64,000 nt of DNA from Pycnopodia helianthoides (GCA_032158295.1 CM063260.1:2551501-2615500); one strand, 5' to 3'; numbered from the stretch's first letter, positions 1 to 12,912 are shown. Notes: generated by a model from the letters alone, not told the origin. Translations and numbers: made by a program.

Positions 1-352
1 CTCTAAATAGTTGTTAGCATAAAAACTTACTTGGTAACGAGCAATGGAGAGCTGTTGTTAGTATAAAACATTGTGAGAAACGCGGCTCCCTCTGAAGTAA
101 CGTAGTTTTTGAAAAAGAAGTTATTTATTTGAATTGATTTTGAGACCTCACGCGTGAGGTCTCGAAATCAAGCATCTGAAAGCACACAACTTCGTGTGAT
201 AAGGGTGTTTTTTCTTCCATTATTATCTCGCTACTTCGACGACCAATTGAGTTCAAATTTTCACAGGTTTGTCATTTTGTGCATTATGTTGAGATACACC
301 AAGTGAGAAGACTGGTCTGTGACAATTACCAAAGGTGTCCAGTGTCTTTAAA
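1..352 (-). mobile_element. TTAA-type MITE family C (left end truncated by window)
   Basis: Inverted relative to the full copy at 41325-41709. It ends with GGTGTCCAGTGTCTTTAA at 352. It holds an internal palindrome around GAGACCTCACGCGTGAGGTCTC (about 142-163, written in part). The other terminus lies just outside the window. Confidence 0.75.
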
Positions 353-1485
353 TAACCCTTGAAACTTGTAAAAGATACCATAGGTTTTCCCGGTGAATTT
401 CAGCAAGTTACCTCAATTTCATTACACATTTTGTTTTCAAGCATTTCCCGGGCCCCAGTTTGATCCCTTTTTTTTCTTTCTAAAAAGCTAATAAAAACTA
501 TTGCGCTTTCGTTTTCCTTTAATACGAAAGCTTATACTTTTCCCGAATCTAAAAGAAAAAGAAAATTAAAAAAGGCGGAATTTTTTTTGATTTATATCTG
601 AATGTCAGGGGTCAAATCAGCCAAAATGTGGACCTAGCACCTTCAAATTCACGATTTGAACGTTCTGCACTCCCGTTCGAAACTGTTTTAAGATATCTGA
701 CATTGGACTAAAACAATGTACTAACCTTGAGAAAGTAAAACGATTTGGAGCCAAAAAAGTACCGTCCACATGGAACTGAATGTCGTCCGTTTACTTCGAT
801 GATACATTTTTGGTTATTTCCTTACAAATCAGTCATTGGTGCTAATCCACAAAACATGGAATACAATCTGCAGCTGCAGTACTTCTAAACTGTGTTATCT
901 TGTTCTTGTTTTAAAATAATCCCATCAACAAACGCGCGCGAAATGCATCCATACGCAGCTATTATAGAGATCATGCAGTGAGCTTTGCTGATAGAATAAA
1001 TAATTTGGCGTGCGCGACATTGACCCATTGCGCAACACGGAACGCACCTCCCCGCACAATGCGCGTCTACCATCTCCACCATTTTGGGGTAAATTCCTTC
1101 CTCTCGCGCGCGTATTCGAACTACCGGTGTCGCGGTCCTGGGACCGTTAGAGTTGTACGTGGGCGAGATTTTGTTCGTCAAAATACTTTAGCGGCCAGGA
1201 AAACTATGTTGATTGGACTGTAATGCCAAGTGATAAAGAATATAAAAGTGAACTCAATTAAACAGAATAACGAGGAAAATCGAGAATCACACTTGAACTC
1301 GGCTTCCGGTGACTTACTCTGTGATATGGAATTAAGGAGACCGAGATGACCCCTTGAGGTCAAGTTAAGAATACACAATGAATATATGAGAGGGAAAATG
1401 CTAATGATCCTCCTTACATTTGAAAAACGACCCCAGCAACTCACATCCCAATCCTAATTATAAAGCACAGTGTTTTTTATAACTA

Positions 1486-1684
1486 GGGCCCAATTTCACA
1501 GAGCTGCTTCAGCACAAAAAGGTAGCCAAGCACGACAACATTATGCTTTTACCAGAATAAGGTTACCAGCCAAACTGCCACACCACATGTACAATTTGTA
1601 ACTGTCATCGTGCTCATTTCTGCTAACAGAAAAAAATGTTAAGCAATTTTTTTTCTGCTTAAGCAGCTCTATGAAATTGGACCC
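1486..1684 (+). mobile_element. GGGCCCAATTTCA fold-back MITE family E
   Basis: About 195 bp. Inverted termini read GGGCCCAATTTCATAGAGC and its complement. Internal blocks GCTTAAGCA, AATAAGGTTACCAGCC and ACTGGTATCCTGC recur in every copy. Confidence 0.75.
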
Positions 1685-1800
1685 AGATAAGAGTACACAA
1701 GGGGGAAACAATGAACTCACAACGAAGGAAATTAACTGATGACAACTTCATAATTTATTTACATTATTAAGAGTACTGTTGTACATCTTATGCTTGCCTT

Positions 1801-2578
1801 TTAAAGGTATTATACAGGATTGATACAGATGAAAAACATCCAGTCATTGTTTAAAGGAACATTACAGAATTGGTTTTTGCTAACAAAACAGTTGCTGGCA
1901 GTGTAAGCACTTTATGTAATCCACCATAAACTGACAAACCTGTAGAAAGTTGAGATCGATCGGCCATCGGGGTTCACGAGAAAATAGTGAAAAACTGATT
2001 ACACATTTGCATGAAATCATATAGATTCAACAAATGAATAAAACGTTCACTGAGAGCGATAAACTCCAACGGAAAATTAGTTTATTCATTTCTCGTCAAA
2101 TATGGCATTTCAGACAGAAATATTTCAAGGGATGTTTTCTGCTATCATCATCATTAGACCGTGTAAGTTTTGTGTAAATCTGTGATCAAAAAGTTTATTT
2201 TAAAATTTGTTTTCTTACCAATTCTGTAATGTTCCTTTAATTTTAGTGTGAAAGCTTACTAATTATGAAGTTTGTAGTAGAACCATTTTTCTGTAAAATA
2301 TTTCCCTCTCAAACAAGGTCATATTCGAGAAAGCTATCTGAAAACCTATAAAAAAAAAAGAAACAGCTGATTTCGGTTGCGACATCCAAATTTAAAGACA
2401 GTGTGTTTACATGCTGAAAATTGTGCATGGTTTGTCACTATTTTTCTGACTCACACAACGGATTAATCCCAAATTTACACAGTTTTGTTATTTCATGTAT
2501 TATGGTTGATCACACAAACCATCAACACTGTCTGCAACTATTTTGTCAGCTCTACCAATTCTGTATAAATACCTTTAA
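1801..2578 (+). mobile_element. TTAA-type MITE family D, split by a family A insertion
   Basis: Begins TTAAAGGTATTATACAGG and ends TGTATAAATACCTTTAA. The 390 bp at 1851-2240 are an inserted family A element. Without it, the rest is collinear with the copy at about 43065-43449. Confidence 0.75.
1851..2240 (-). mobile_element. TTAA-type MITE family A, copy 1 (nested)
   Basis: Terminal inverted repeats AGGAACATTACAGAATTGG with TTAA at both outer ends. It lies in inverse orientation to the copies in the receptor-like gene region. No coding capacity. The host copy at 43 kb keeps a single TTTAA at the equivalent point. Confidence 0.85.
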
Positions 2579-3153
2579 ACTAATATCACCGTTCACAATT
2601 TCATTGTGAAGTAACAGTCTCTTGCGGCCCATACAAGTTTTGTTTTTTAAAATGCGTGCTGGAACCCTGGTCTTGTCACGATTGCTCTAGAGGAGATTAA
2701 AAGCCAAGTCTCAGAGTACATTTTGTCGGTTCAGGACTATACAGTCATTAGTGCAGCTTTTATAGATTTCATAAAATTGGTTTTCCATATTTGAATACTG
2801 CATGCAACTGAACATTTCGACCCGTCCATGTACACCTGCTGGTCCCTGAAATACTTTCCAATCCAATTTGAACTTTCCCAATGCAAGGCAAGTGAAAACC
2901 AGTTTACTTCAGAATGCAATAGAATTATCTTTTGCATTTTGCTGCATTTAAGCAGGGTGCCTAGAAAACACCCGATGGTGGTACAAACAAAAATCCTGGA
3001 TTATTGTCTTCCATGTAGAAGCATCACAATGCATGTATTATCATGTGATGTATCATGTGATTTATCACGTGACACATTGTAGCCCTTATGGCAAAGTCAT
3101 GAAGAGAGACAAACAAGCACGAGGTGAATCGTCCAATCATGACCTTTGACATG

Positions 3154-6100
3154 TCACGTGACCTTTTCCTTGACCTTCTCCTGGCGTTCTTTCTTCCTCT
3201 CTTGCTCCTCAAGTTTCTGATCTCTTCCTTGAAGTGGGTGATGGTGTCTTTGCTCTGCTTCAGACGCTCATTGAGCTCCGTTATCTCAAAGCGGATCTTC
3301 TTCCTGGCGGACTGAAGAGCTACATTGGTCTTTTCTTCGAGCTCATTGACTGCAAAAGTACAAGTTGTCAATAAAAATTGGTTGAGATCTTGATGGCTAA
3401 GTGGTTCCTTTCCCTGACTTAAACCCAAGTTCGAATTCCACCCCAGACCAGGACCTGATTTCCTATCGGGCATGGTATATTCTCATGTTTGGTGTATCGT
3501 GGCTGAGCGGTCAAGCACTCCGGACTCAACCTCCGGTGTTTCTGATCAGCAGAGTGTGGGTTTGAGTTCCGGTCGTGACACTTGTGTCCTTCAGCAAGAA
3601 GACACTTAACCACTATTGCTTTGCCCATGCAATGAGACTTACAGCCATAGGTTCCGTATATTGAATGATGCACTGAAAGAACCCAGTTACACTTATCGCC
3701 AAGAGAAGGGGGTTCGCCCCGATGTTTCTGGCAGTGGCTGCTGAATGTGCCCCAGCACATTTAAACCCTTACAAGGTGCTACATAAATCGGTTTCAAAAA
3801 CTTCAAAAACCTTTCTTAAAAATGTTGTTCTTTGTTCAAGCGCCTTGAGTACCTTTTTGGTAGATACCTGCGCTATATAAGACTCAGGTATTATTATTTT
3901 ATGTATCTTCAGGCCTTCATATTTACAGTGCTAGATGCCTTGGAAGATCCCTAGGTTTCATCACCTAAAAGATATAATAATACTAGCTTGAATGGCAGAA
4001 AACCAGACGTCAACCCATCTCTGTCTTGTGCCCTGGAGACCTATACAAAATATCACATACTCCTATACGGTGTAACGGAACCAGACTATTGTCTCTTCTG
4101 GGTTCGATTTTACAAATAGCTAAGACTGATCGTAACTTTCAATCAATCATAACTGCTAAGCAAAATGTGATGTCACAGTACAAATCACCATGGCAATACT
4201 GACAACTAATCTTAATATGAATCTTCAGGGCTACATATTTACAGTGCTAGTTGCTTTTAAAGATCTCTTTGTTTCAACACCAGAAACGAATTTTGGTGTT
4301 TTGTGAAATCGGCCCATATTTGGTTGATTTGAATACAGGAAAATCTGGCTGCATCATTTGAACGGTGACTACTTACAGTCTGTTTCATGTTTGTGGGCTC
4401 CAAGCGTTAAGACCCGTGAACTGCACAACAGTTGCTGCATCATCGCAGTCGGATCCTGGAAAATCTATTTATGGAGAGCGAAATATATTTCCATATCAAA
4501 ATGTGTGTTCTTCAATCATTTGTAGTTATTAATTTTGTATTACTAAAACAAAGATGAGAGGATTTCATCGTTGTTTGTTTTGTAAGCCTGATATGAAGTA
4601 TTTCTTTGAGTTTTCAGTAAAAATGGTGTGTTTACTGAAAACCAGAGGGTGGGAATTGAAACTTCCCTTTAACATTATGTTGCTGAACTTTTTACACGCA
4701 ACTCTGGAAAGAAAGAATGCTCTAGGGTCAAAGAAAATACATTTTTGTAAGTTGGCAAGATGATTTGTTAATTCCAATTTTCAATTCTGCTCGGGAGAAA
4801 GATACTGGGAAGATAAGAAACAGGTCTAGAGTTCAGATGGACAATTCTCCATCAAGGATGTCCTGGACCAGTGTTTTTCCGAAACTACTGGGATGCAATA
4901 CACCCAGCATTAATTTCTTTTACGCACCACGCACATCTCTGACCAATAACTTTGATGCAACTACCGAAAACACCAGCGTGATGCGAGTTAAAGCCTGCAC
5001 TTAACGCATACAGAGCAGAAAAAGCGCCACAGAAATGGCGGTAAACAATGGTGCAGTAGTTAACTAGATAAGAAATTTAACTGGAATGGATTGATCTTAC
5101 CATTTCATCGTAGTGTTCAGAGACAAGCGTCTTCTTGCCTAGGAAAAGGTTTGTGTCCGTTTGGAAGAGCTTCAAGAAATGATACAAGGTGACCTGAAAG
5201 TAACCACGATTATCATCAAATCAGGATTACCAGCAACTTGGAATTAGTTCACACTTCATTTGATCCAAATTACTTTACTTCACATGGTAAAAAATACAAA
5301 AATTTCAACATAACGTTCTTTCAGAGAAATATTTTAATCTGATTTTTGAAACCCACAATATGACAAAACCGGGTCTCGAGTCCGGCGCACTACACAGCTT
5401 GGCCACAACACTTCCAAGAATCTAAGAATACTGAAGAATACTAGATTGATGCTAATGACAATTGTTATTTTGTTTAAATCCCTCTTGCTGTCCGACCATT
5501 CAATACCATTCAAGTGGTTTTGAATGATAGATAAACTATGCCAGCCTGAAATATGATACCATGAAGGAATGCATGTACACAGTACACAGTTAGTTCTGTG
5601 CACAGTTGTGCCGCCGTACACAACCTTGGCAGTCGAATGGTTTCAAATGGTTGGTCAACTCACTGGAGAATGTTGCCAATAAGTCACTGACAGTAGGAGA
5701 GTTATTGATGTATCTAAACAGATACAGTGATTGATTGAACTAATCCAGTTGCACAATACTTACTGGTCTTTCATTTGGATCCACAAAAAAGATCTTGATG
5801 ATAATTTCAAACTCGCCCCAACCCGTCTCCTGGATCTCATACGGTGGTTTACTGACAACTAATCGAAGACAAAAAACAAAACATCAGATTTGAAGAAGAA
5901 ATATTACAGATTTGATTGATTTTTTTAAGGATATTCAAAACTGTAAACACAATAAGTCATGATATAAACGAAATGCTGTGTTGCTGTTTAATTTTTGTTC
6001 ACTAAGTAATTCTAATTTGTAAGGAATTCAAAGATTTTAACACTGACCTCTGATTGCGTTGGCATAGCTCTCATGTAGTTTGAACTGGATCTTCTTCACG

Positions 6101-7599
6101 TATGTCGACATGTCCTGGAAGTCAAATTAAACATGTCAGCTTTAAAAATTGTTGTTGTTTACCATTACCATGATTACACTGATGTGTGCCAAGCACTGTT
6201 TTTTTTCCCCAAGTCCTGCAGGACAAAATCCAGAGGCTATTCGGGTCGGATTTGAGCCCACCAAAACATTCTTTAACCCAGATGCAACGGAGGAATTTTT
6301 GTGATGCTTAGGGAACAGGTACCCTTTTTCTCAGATGAGGAATGCAGCGTCTCGGAATATTGACATTTACTTCTTCTTCTTCTTCCAATATCTGCGCCAA
6401 CTTGAAAAAAAACTGAAGGCTGGGGCACATTGTAAAGAGCGCTAAACGTGGTGGACTATGTAACAAACAAAAAACTAAATAGAGAGACAAGGAACTAATT
6501 TGATGGTGGTGCAGTTAGGAAGAGTTTGAATTGTTCAATTGCAGGAGCTTTTCGGTAAATCTGGCAGATATTCATTGACTGACGAGACGAGGGAGGAAAG
6601 ACATCTTGTGATAATCCTTGGTGCAGGTTGGAACCCTGTGTATGCATGGGAATTTTGTGTGCGAGAAGAAGGTCTGCTGCTGCCTAGCGTTCCAAAGTCT
6701 CTCATTTATTAAATGATTGCTTTGTTGAGAATAGGGCCTACCAGGATCAAAGTTTCTACATGGTGGGTTAAAAACAAAAGTTTTCATAAAGACATGGGAT
6801 GAGTGGAGGGGCGTGGAGATTGTGGGGGAGGGGGGGGGGATACGTACCTCATTCCGATAGGGTTTAATGTAGATTGTCCATTGGTGAGTGTGTCCATCTT
6901 CTTCTCGTTTCTTACCGAAGTACCTTGAGATGTTGCCGTAGACAATTGGCTTCACAAGGTTGATACCCTGGTTATATTGAAACAATCCAAAACCAAACAA
7001 ACTTTACTAAAAAACTTCATTTAAACCTTTATTCATAAATACTACTGACAATTTAGGCAGTTCTAATGCCGGGATGGTTGAGAAGGGTGGTGGTCACATG
7101 ACTATGTTTGCCTGGTATACTGTTATTGTTAAAAGGCTGTTTAAAACCAGTTGCTAATTAGTTCGTTCGGCGTATACGCGTAAGACACTCCACGTCACAT
7201 GATGACTCACTGCGCGAGTGATCTCTGATGAAACACCACCATCATGACCGTGGGGAGGTAGACACCACTAACTAAACTAAGTATTGTGCTAACACAGTAA
7301 CACAAACAGTAACACCAGTAACAGTGACACACTACATTGTAAACACACTACACAGTCACACTCACACATCACAGTAATTTGTAAACACTAAACCTATTAA
7401 CTAAGTATGATTATAATTGTTATGGGCCAGAATTAGTTGTTTAAACTGATCAGAGAAACCAGAATAGTGCCCTTCTTTTCTTGACACTATGTACACTATG
7501 GTGGTGTAAAAATTTCTTTTGTTCTAAAACGTGAAAGGTTTCTATCTTCTCTGTACAAACCTTAACTCTTCCACCAGAATCGTGCCCGTAGTCCGCCAT
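3154..7599 (-). CDS. YEATS4: YEATS domain-containing protein 4 (GAS41), 7 coding exons
   Basis: Coding exons in transcription order: 7599-7561, 6967-6848, 6114-6048, 5858-5764, 5193-5101, 4464-4377, 3349-3154, all with GT donors and AG acceptors and matching phases. The product is about 232 residues; human GAS41 is 227. GAS41 is a nuclear subunit of the SRCAP and TIP60/NuA4 complexes that reads acylated histone H3 and supports H2A.Z deposition. The start [13 protein letters not shown] matches the family N-terminus. The YEATS fold spans about residues 14-140, with VKPIVYGN and GHTHQW blocks. Acyl-pocket residues H67, S69, Y70, W89 and F92 are present at a constant offset of -4 from the human ones. 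Residues about 168-232 form a charged coiled coil. One base appears missing at 3214-3216. With it restored, the frame stops at 3154 after a Lys/Glu-rich tail; as written, it runs to 3024 through an Arg-rich tail. Identity is certain; the C-terminus is not. Confidence 0.93.
3214..3216 (-). other. apparent 1-nt deletion in the last YEATS4 exon
   Basis: After the codons for EEIR the minus strand reads three A's. With four, the frame continues [11 protein letters not shown] and ends at a TGA (3154-3156), the length and composition expected of GAS41. As written, it shifts into an Arg/Ser-rich frame that reads on through 3'UTR-like sequence. A consensus error in the homopolymer or a real C-terminal change would both fit. 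Confidence 0.6.
3489..3901 (+). mobile_element. tRNA-derived SINE
   Basis: tRNA Leu/Ser-like head (CGTGGCTGAGCGGTCAAGCA, then a long variable arm and GGGTTTGAGTTCC). A shared body follows (GACACTTGTGTCCTTCAGCAAG) and a tail ending GCGCTATATAAGACTCAGGT and ATT repeats. In YEATS4 intron 6. Confidence 0.8.
5474..5705 (+). mobile_element. inverted-repeat element family G, uninterrupted copy (YEATS4 intron 4)
   Basis: Starts near TCCCTCTTGCTGTC and ends near GACAGTAGGAGAGTT. It contains GTGCACAGTTGTGCCGCCG, the empty version of the site filled at 23063 in the other copy. Confidence 0.65.
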
Positions 7600-7850
7600 G
7601 ATGCTTTTTCGTCTGCAAATCACCACAGCGCCACCAAGCGTTGAGAATAGCCTAACCCGTAAATGAATGATGATCACGTGACCGTGCGTCACCATCGGAA
7701 GACCGAAAAGAAACATTCTGATTGGACATTTTCGGGAGACGCCCACACAAAACCCACAGGAACGCCAAGTTCAAGGTGTGATGTGATTGGCTAGCGCGAA
7801 GACAACGCCCCAGTTTATCCCACAAAATGTTAATCGCGAAGCGTGAGGTG
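7560..7850 (-). promoter_or_regulatory. YEATS4 promoter-proximal region with CACGTG E-box
   Basis: Sequence just upstream of the YEATS4 start codon is locally richer in CpG and contains a TCACGTGACC E-box (core 7675-7680), about 76 bp from the ATG. Such sites bind USF/MYC/MiT-type bHLH factors. The transcription start is not visible; the promoter role is inferred from position. Confidence 0.4.
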
Positions 7851-8970
7851 ATCTTTGTCTGTAAAATTACATTAATATTAATGAATACGAAATCACGCTT
7901 TTTCGGGATGAATAGTTTCATGCAGGATGGGAAGGAATTATGACATGTCAGATAATTTTTCATTTTTATCTGCCCAAGTCAAATAAATTGGTGATCTGTG
8001 AAATTGTAGTCTTCTTTTATTGAAGTGTTGTGTTCAAATGTATTATTATATCATGATACGAGATATCAACTATAGGAAAAGGTGATCTTTTTCCAAGGAA
8101 AGTACATTAAATTTAACCAGCTATTTCTTTCTTAATTTTTGTTTAAACAACTATTATGATTATCATAATTTGTTCAATGATGGTTTGTGGTTTTTCGTTT
8201 GTTTATCCTGAGCCACAGGACCGGAGCGATGTTTGACTGCAACATGCGGTAAGGAGAACCAGCTTGTCTTTGTTGATTGAAATAAATGATTTTTTTTATA
8301 GTAACTGCAGTACCGTGCGTTAGTCAAATCAATGGCAATCGTTTCATTTATATTATTTTTAATTTCCCCTTTCACAGTTGATTTGTAAATGTTAACGCTA
8401 ATGATGATGAACTTGTGTAGCTCATACTACCTTCCTCCATGCTCTTACCAACAGGCAACGCCATATTCTTGTAACCAAAACTGTGTTTTTCTTTCATCAT
8501 GACGGTCATGCTTCAAAAACTAATTATGCCTTAGCAATAATTATAATCAGAAGAGCAATGATGCCAGGGAAAAGCCTTTTAAAGACATGACTATTGTGTT
8601 CATTTTACCCTTAAAGTATGAAAAATAATCGCCATACAAATTACCGGTGGCCGTTAACGAGAGGCTCTGATATTGACCCTAGGGACGTATCACTTCAGAA
8701 CTTGAATAATAGCCTATGGTATTCGATGACAATATTATTACGAAAAGGATGAAAATTGTACGTAATTAACAATAAGCCGATAATAAGTATCCTTTGAAAT
8801 TTTAACCACTATTCTAGTCATTTACTACAAGATCTCTTGAAAACTAAACATCTTTTCACCAAAATCGGGTGATACAGGGACTTATAGTGGGTTATACTCG
8901 ACCTGTAGTCAGTGTTCGACATGCCTTCGATTGGCTCCGAGTCAGTGGATATTCTTGTTAGAATTACTAT

Positions 8971-9130
8971 GGCTCTTTTCGAATTCACGGCTTCGGCTCC
9001 AAAATCGGCTAAGGCTAGCTATAGGCTCCCTCAATTATTTTAACTTACACATGGCGGTCAGGGCTTCAGACAAAAAAACTGGGCATGAAGCCCAATCCGG
9101 AGCCGAAGCCGTGGATTCGAAAAGGGCCTA
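8971..9130. mobile_element. fold-back element with GGCTTCGGCTCC arms
   Basis: CTTTTCGAATTCACGGCTTC at the left is mirrored by GAAGCCGTGGATTCGAAAAG at the right. It explains the open frame here. A related element is at about 49738-49872, with further fragments near 29300 and 58855. Confidence 0.65.
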
Positions 9131-9927
9131 TGTCGTCGTATTAATGTCGATAATAAAACTGTTCTTCTCATCTTATCTTCTACTGTCGAGTAAGATTATT
9201 ATTTTGAATGACTTGTACACAAACGCCCCACATTATTGCTGGGGCCCATCAATGGCGACGAAGCGACCGATGGACTGTGAGGGGTTGAAACACGTGACGA
9301 CGAGTCGCGGTGATTTATAATGATTATTTATATAAATCATTCTGAAAAATTGCCAAATCGAAAAGCGATGACATGGTTTTAATCGGCATGCAGGTAGAAT
9401 GACGATACTACGAGCACATCACGTGACAATAACAATGTAGTAATAGTACATCACGCGATCGTCCTTCAGGCCACGATACATTAACATGAAGTGAATCATT
9501 CAGCAACATCTATTATGGAAGAATCAATTATAATTTTTATTGTATTATCATAAACTGATCTGGAGTGGCGTGAGCATGGTGTGTGTAGATGCCCCTGTCA
9601 TGCCTGCCGTGGATGGTGGAACTCATATCTGGGGTACTGGGCCGGGCGCCATGGGGGGTTAGGAATGCCTTGCCCAAATCAGACCCCAATTGCAATGGGC
9701 AGGGAGTTGGTCAGAGATTTTGAACACTTTAAACAAGCGACCTTTTTAATTAAAAGTACATTAAGAAAAAATGTAAAATATTATATGAAAAACTTGGTCA
9801 CGGATACAGAGGATCACTCCTGCACCCCCAAAATATTGTTAAATTTTGTTTTTAAATAGACAAACAACTAAATAAAGAAAACTAAGTTTATTTATTTATT
9901 TATTTTTAAATCAACCAAAACGAAAGA

Positions 9928-9931
<4 letters not shown>

Positions 9932-9966
<35 letters not shown>

Positions 9967-9968
9967 CG
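9932..9968 (+). repeat. (CAA)n microsatellite
   Basis: About 12 CAA units, preceded by a TTTA tract at 9888-9905. Confidence 0.9.
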
Positions 9969-11169
9969 ACAAGCAACCCGTATTCCTCCGTGATGGTCAA
10001 ACAAGGACCAGTATGTCGTATAGCACTCTAGTCAACAAAAATCATAAACTATTTAATTTGTGAATCCAGTGGTCAAAATAAGAGAAAGCACCATCATGTA
10101 AAAATTAGCATCTGCATTTTGGGGGGTACGTTTCCCATAACTGCCATTAGTTCCACGAAGTAAAGTGAGTAATATTTAGAATAGATACGACTCAACTTTC
10201 TTGTGGCCGAAACGAAGCTCCAATCTGTGTTAAAAAAAAAATAGTATAACACATTTTTTTTTTTACAATCGCGTGATCTGTTTACGTCACGTAATGAATA
10301 TTCATTTTCATTCATGGGTTGACACGATTTATGCATGTTGTGTGTGGTGTGCAGTGTGTGTGTGTACACAAAACCCGCCTCGTGCATCAGTAGTAGTAGT
10401 ATTGAGAGCTTTCACTAAACGAGCATCGAAGAGATGAGAAAATTCGACATCTTCCAGACGTTTTCTCCCATATTTTCGCTGCATTTTTAATCAAGGCTAT
10501 TGTGCATATGGTATGTATCTTTCTCAATCTTTATCTTGCCTCTGGTGTGGAATTTTCATTTAAATTGAGGGTTTTATTCTACTGGGAAAATCGTTGTTCT
10601 CTGTCATGTTGCCTTTTTACTGGCACAGTCATAAACCTGGACAGGGTGGCGAGTTGTGATCATCCCACTGTATTTCTCTTGATGTGTGGAGGGTGTTTAC
10701 ATTCTGACTGAACAGTATACCGTTCTTTCTTGTTGTAAATCATAGCTTTAGCAGCTTCAATACAATCCCCTGGTAAAGAGCATGTTGTAGGGACTGGGAT
10801 TGTCCTCTAATCAGGTATAAAATTTCAGCTTAAAAATGTTTGTTTTTGTTTCTTCATTTGATAATGCACGACGATCGTGAACGTGTGTGTTGGCAATTTG
10901 TACTTGTAGGCATTTCTCCCTCATCAGCGGACGGAGGATGACATCTACTCATAAATACTCCATCCTTTTTAATTGCTCCACGATCCAAGCCTTGCAGCAC
11001 CGAGTCACTAGGAAGTGAAACCCAACTTTAAAAAAAATAAGAAATTGGTCATCATCTTCCACCACTGATGGAGTAATGATCAAAGCAAATGTTGATGTTT
11101 AGAAAATGAACATAATCTATTTTGTTGTATTGTTCGTTGGGGTCTCATTTGCTATTCTGAAGTCCTAGT

Positions 11170-11300
11170 CTATTGTTTCTCCATAGTGACCCTTGCAGAG
11201 ACGCGGAACGCACCTCCACACAATGTGCGTCTACCATTTCCACCATTTGGGAGTCAATTCCTTTGTGTACATTTTTAACTGCCAAAATGGCGGACAGGAT
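11170..11300 (+). repeat. dispersed repeat with CCATTTTGGGAGTCAA motif
   Basis: Shares CGGAACGCACCTCC, CAATGTGCGTCTACCA and CCATTTGGGAGTCAATTCC with about 1020-1105. Related stretches are at about 43680-43765 (minus) and 53270-53360 (plus). Not assigned to a known element. Confidence 0.6.
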
Positions 11301-12837
11301 CTAGGCGCGTACCGTACAAGTGCGCTGCGTGTTGTGCAATTACGGAACTTGCTCTGGGTAAAAAAAGACCAATAAAATAAAGCAATGCTCTAGGGTTTAA
11401 ACGAAACACAAAAGTAAAACCAAAGCACCCAAAAACATGATTGTTAAACTTGCATATTTTTTCAATTTTTGACCACGCGTAAAGGGGCGTGTGCAGTGCA
11501 CCAAATTCATGTGATTCAAAACAAGTGAAACAAATTGGTTTGTTGTTATTATTATTATATATTGATACAATGAAACAACAAACAGGCAGGCAAAATAAAA
11601 TTAAAACTGTAATTTTCAATGCAAGGAAATTAGCCGTTAAAATTGCCTCATTAGGTCAAAAATTTTGATTTAACTTTGCTTGACATGCTCTGAGCTGGAA
11701 CTGAAAGACATCTGTTAAAAAAGTAACTGCTTGTCCTGTTGGTAAAACGCACTCAAGTGATTTGCTTTTTTAATTTCCCAAAATTGTATATATTTTTAAC
11801 TTTTAGTAACATTAGACTTGGTAGTAAATTATTAGAAACACAAATAACACTTGGCTCTGCAATGCGAAAACGTAAATTGAAAGTGTGCTTGTCAATTTCA
11901 TCGCCGGCAGCTGTTGATAACCGAACAGAACCTGACCACCTGACTTCATCGACTTGGACCCTAGACTAGCAAAGCATGGTGCCCATAGCGCACCGCCAGT
12001 TTGTCCACACTAAACAACACTTTTCTTTCTATTGTGGTATTCTGGGGGCCAGCCTGTTTTCGCGAGTGCTATGTACAGTGTATGTACTGTGAGCGATGGT
12101 GTTGTGTTGACTGATTGGCGAGGACCCCCCCCCCAAAAAAAAAAAAAAAAAACTCCCTCCTGGACCTGCAGATATTAAAAAGGCAGGATGCTAAACAACT
12201 ATTTATTTTTACATGGCTTAACAAATTTCATCCCACACTGTAATTTCAATTGCCACATTCAAAATAATACTACCAATCTGAGTATGTGCACATTTTAAAA
12301 CTTTTTTCTTCTTCATTTGTCTCACTAAAACGTGACCACCAAATCTGATGAAAGCATAATTTCTGGTTGTTTGTAGTGTTTTTGATAACTAGAAAATTTG
12401 CATAATTAATTACTCTTTCAAGAGACTGTACAGCGAGGGAAGAATGGTGTACGTATGCTTAGCTACTTACAATACATGAACACATCTTTTTATTTTCTTG
12501 GAGCATTCTACAGACCATAGAGCAAGGATCAGACCATGTACATGTAACCTGCACAAAAGAGTGACCTTGTCCATTCCTGAGTCCTCCTGGCAGGCAAAAC
12601 ACTATACTGGTCGTAAGAGAATCTTTACATTTTGTGTCTGTGTTTGTTTGTTTAGATAATATCCCTGACAAGGAAACTCGGCAAAGCTCCCACAAGGGGA
12701 TATAAATGCCAAGCTGGCACCAGCCAATCTCTCTCATACAAACATTGATTTAACGTCTATGACTGTGTATTGCAGATCAACAAATTGTGAATCAGTAACT
12801 AGACAACTTTTAATCTAGAAGCATTGTGAAATAAGCG

Positions 12838-12912
12838 GTTAGCTTGGCCGGATTTGAACTCCTAACCTTGTGATTGCAAGTCCTGCAGTCTGATCACTTG
12901 ACCACAGTGATA
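12838..12912 (-). mobile_element. degenerate tRNA-like sequence
   Basis: Minus strand reads TGGTCAAGTGATCAGACTGC, then GGAGTTCAAATCCGGCCA. These are tRNA-like A and B boxes without a clean acceptor stem. A similar plus-strand sequence is at about 48168-48250, with CCGGTTCGAATCCC. Confidence 0.4.

Larger units (their letters stand above)
7851..11169. other. intergenic, no gene recognised
   Basis: Only short frames; the longest (8931-9320) is explained by a fold-back element. Contains CACGTG sites near 9292 and 9419, a CAA microsatellite and T tracts. The 5'UTR or promoter of the plus-strand gene could in principle start in this direction but no exon is supported. Confidence 0.6.

Noticed and set aside
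3419..3760. 113-codon minus-strand frame
   Set aside because: Lies across a tRNA-derived SINE inserted in YEATS4 intron 6.
8931..9320. 129-codon open frame
   Set aside because: Spans a fold-back element with mirrored GGCTTCGGCTCC arms; no domain and no splice context.
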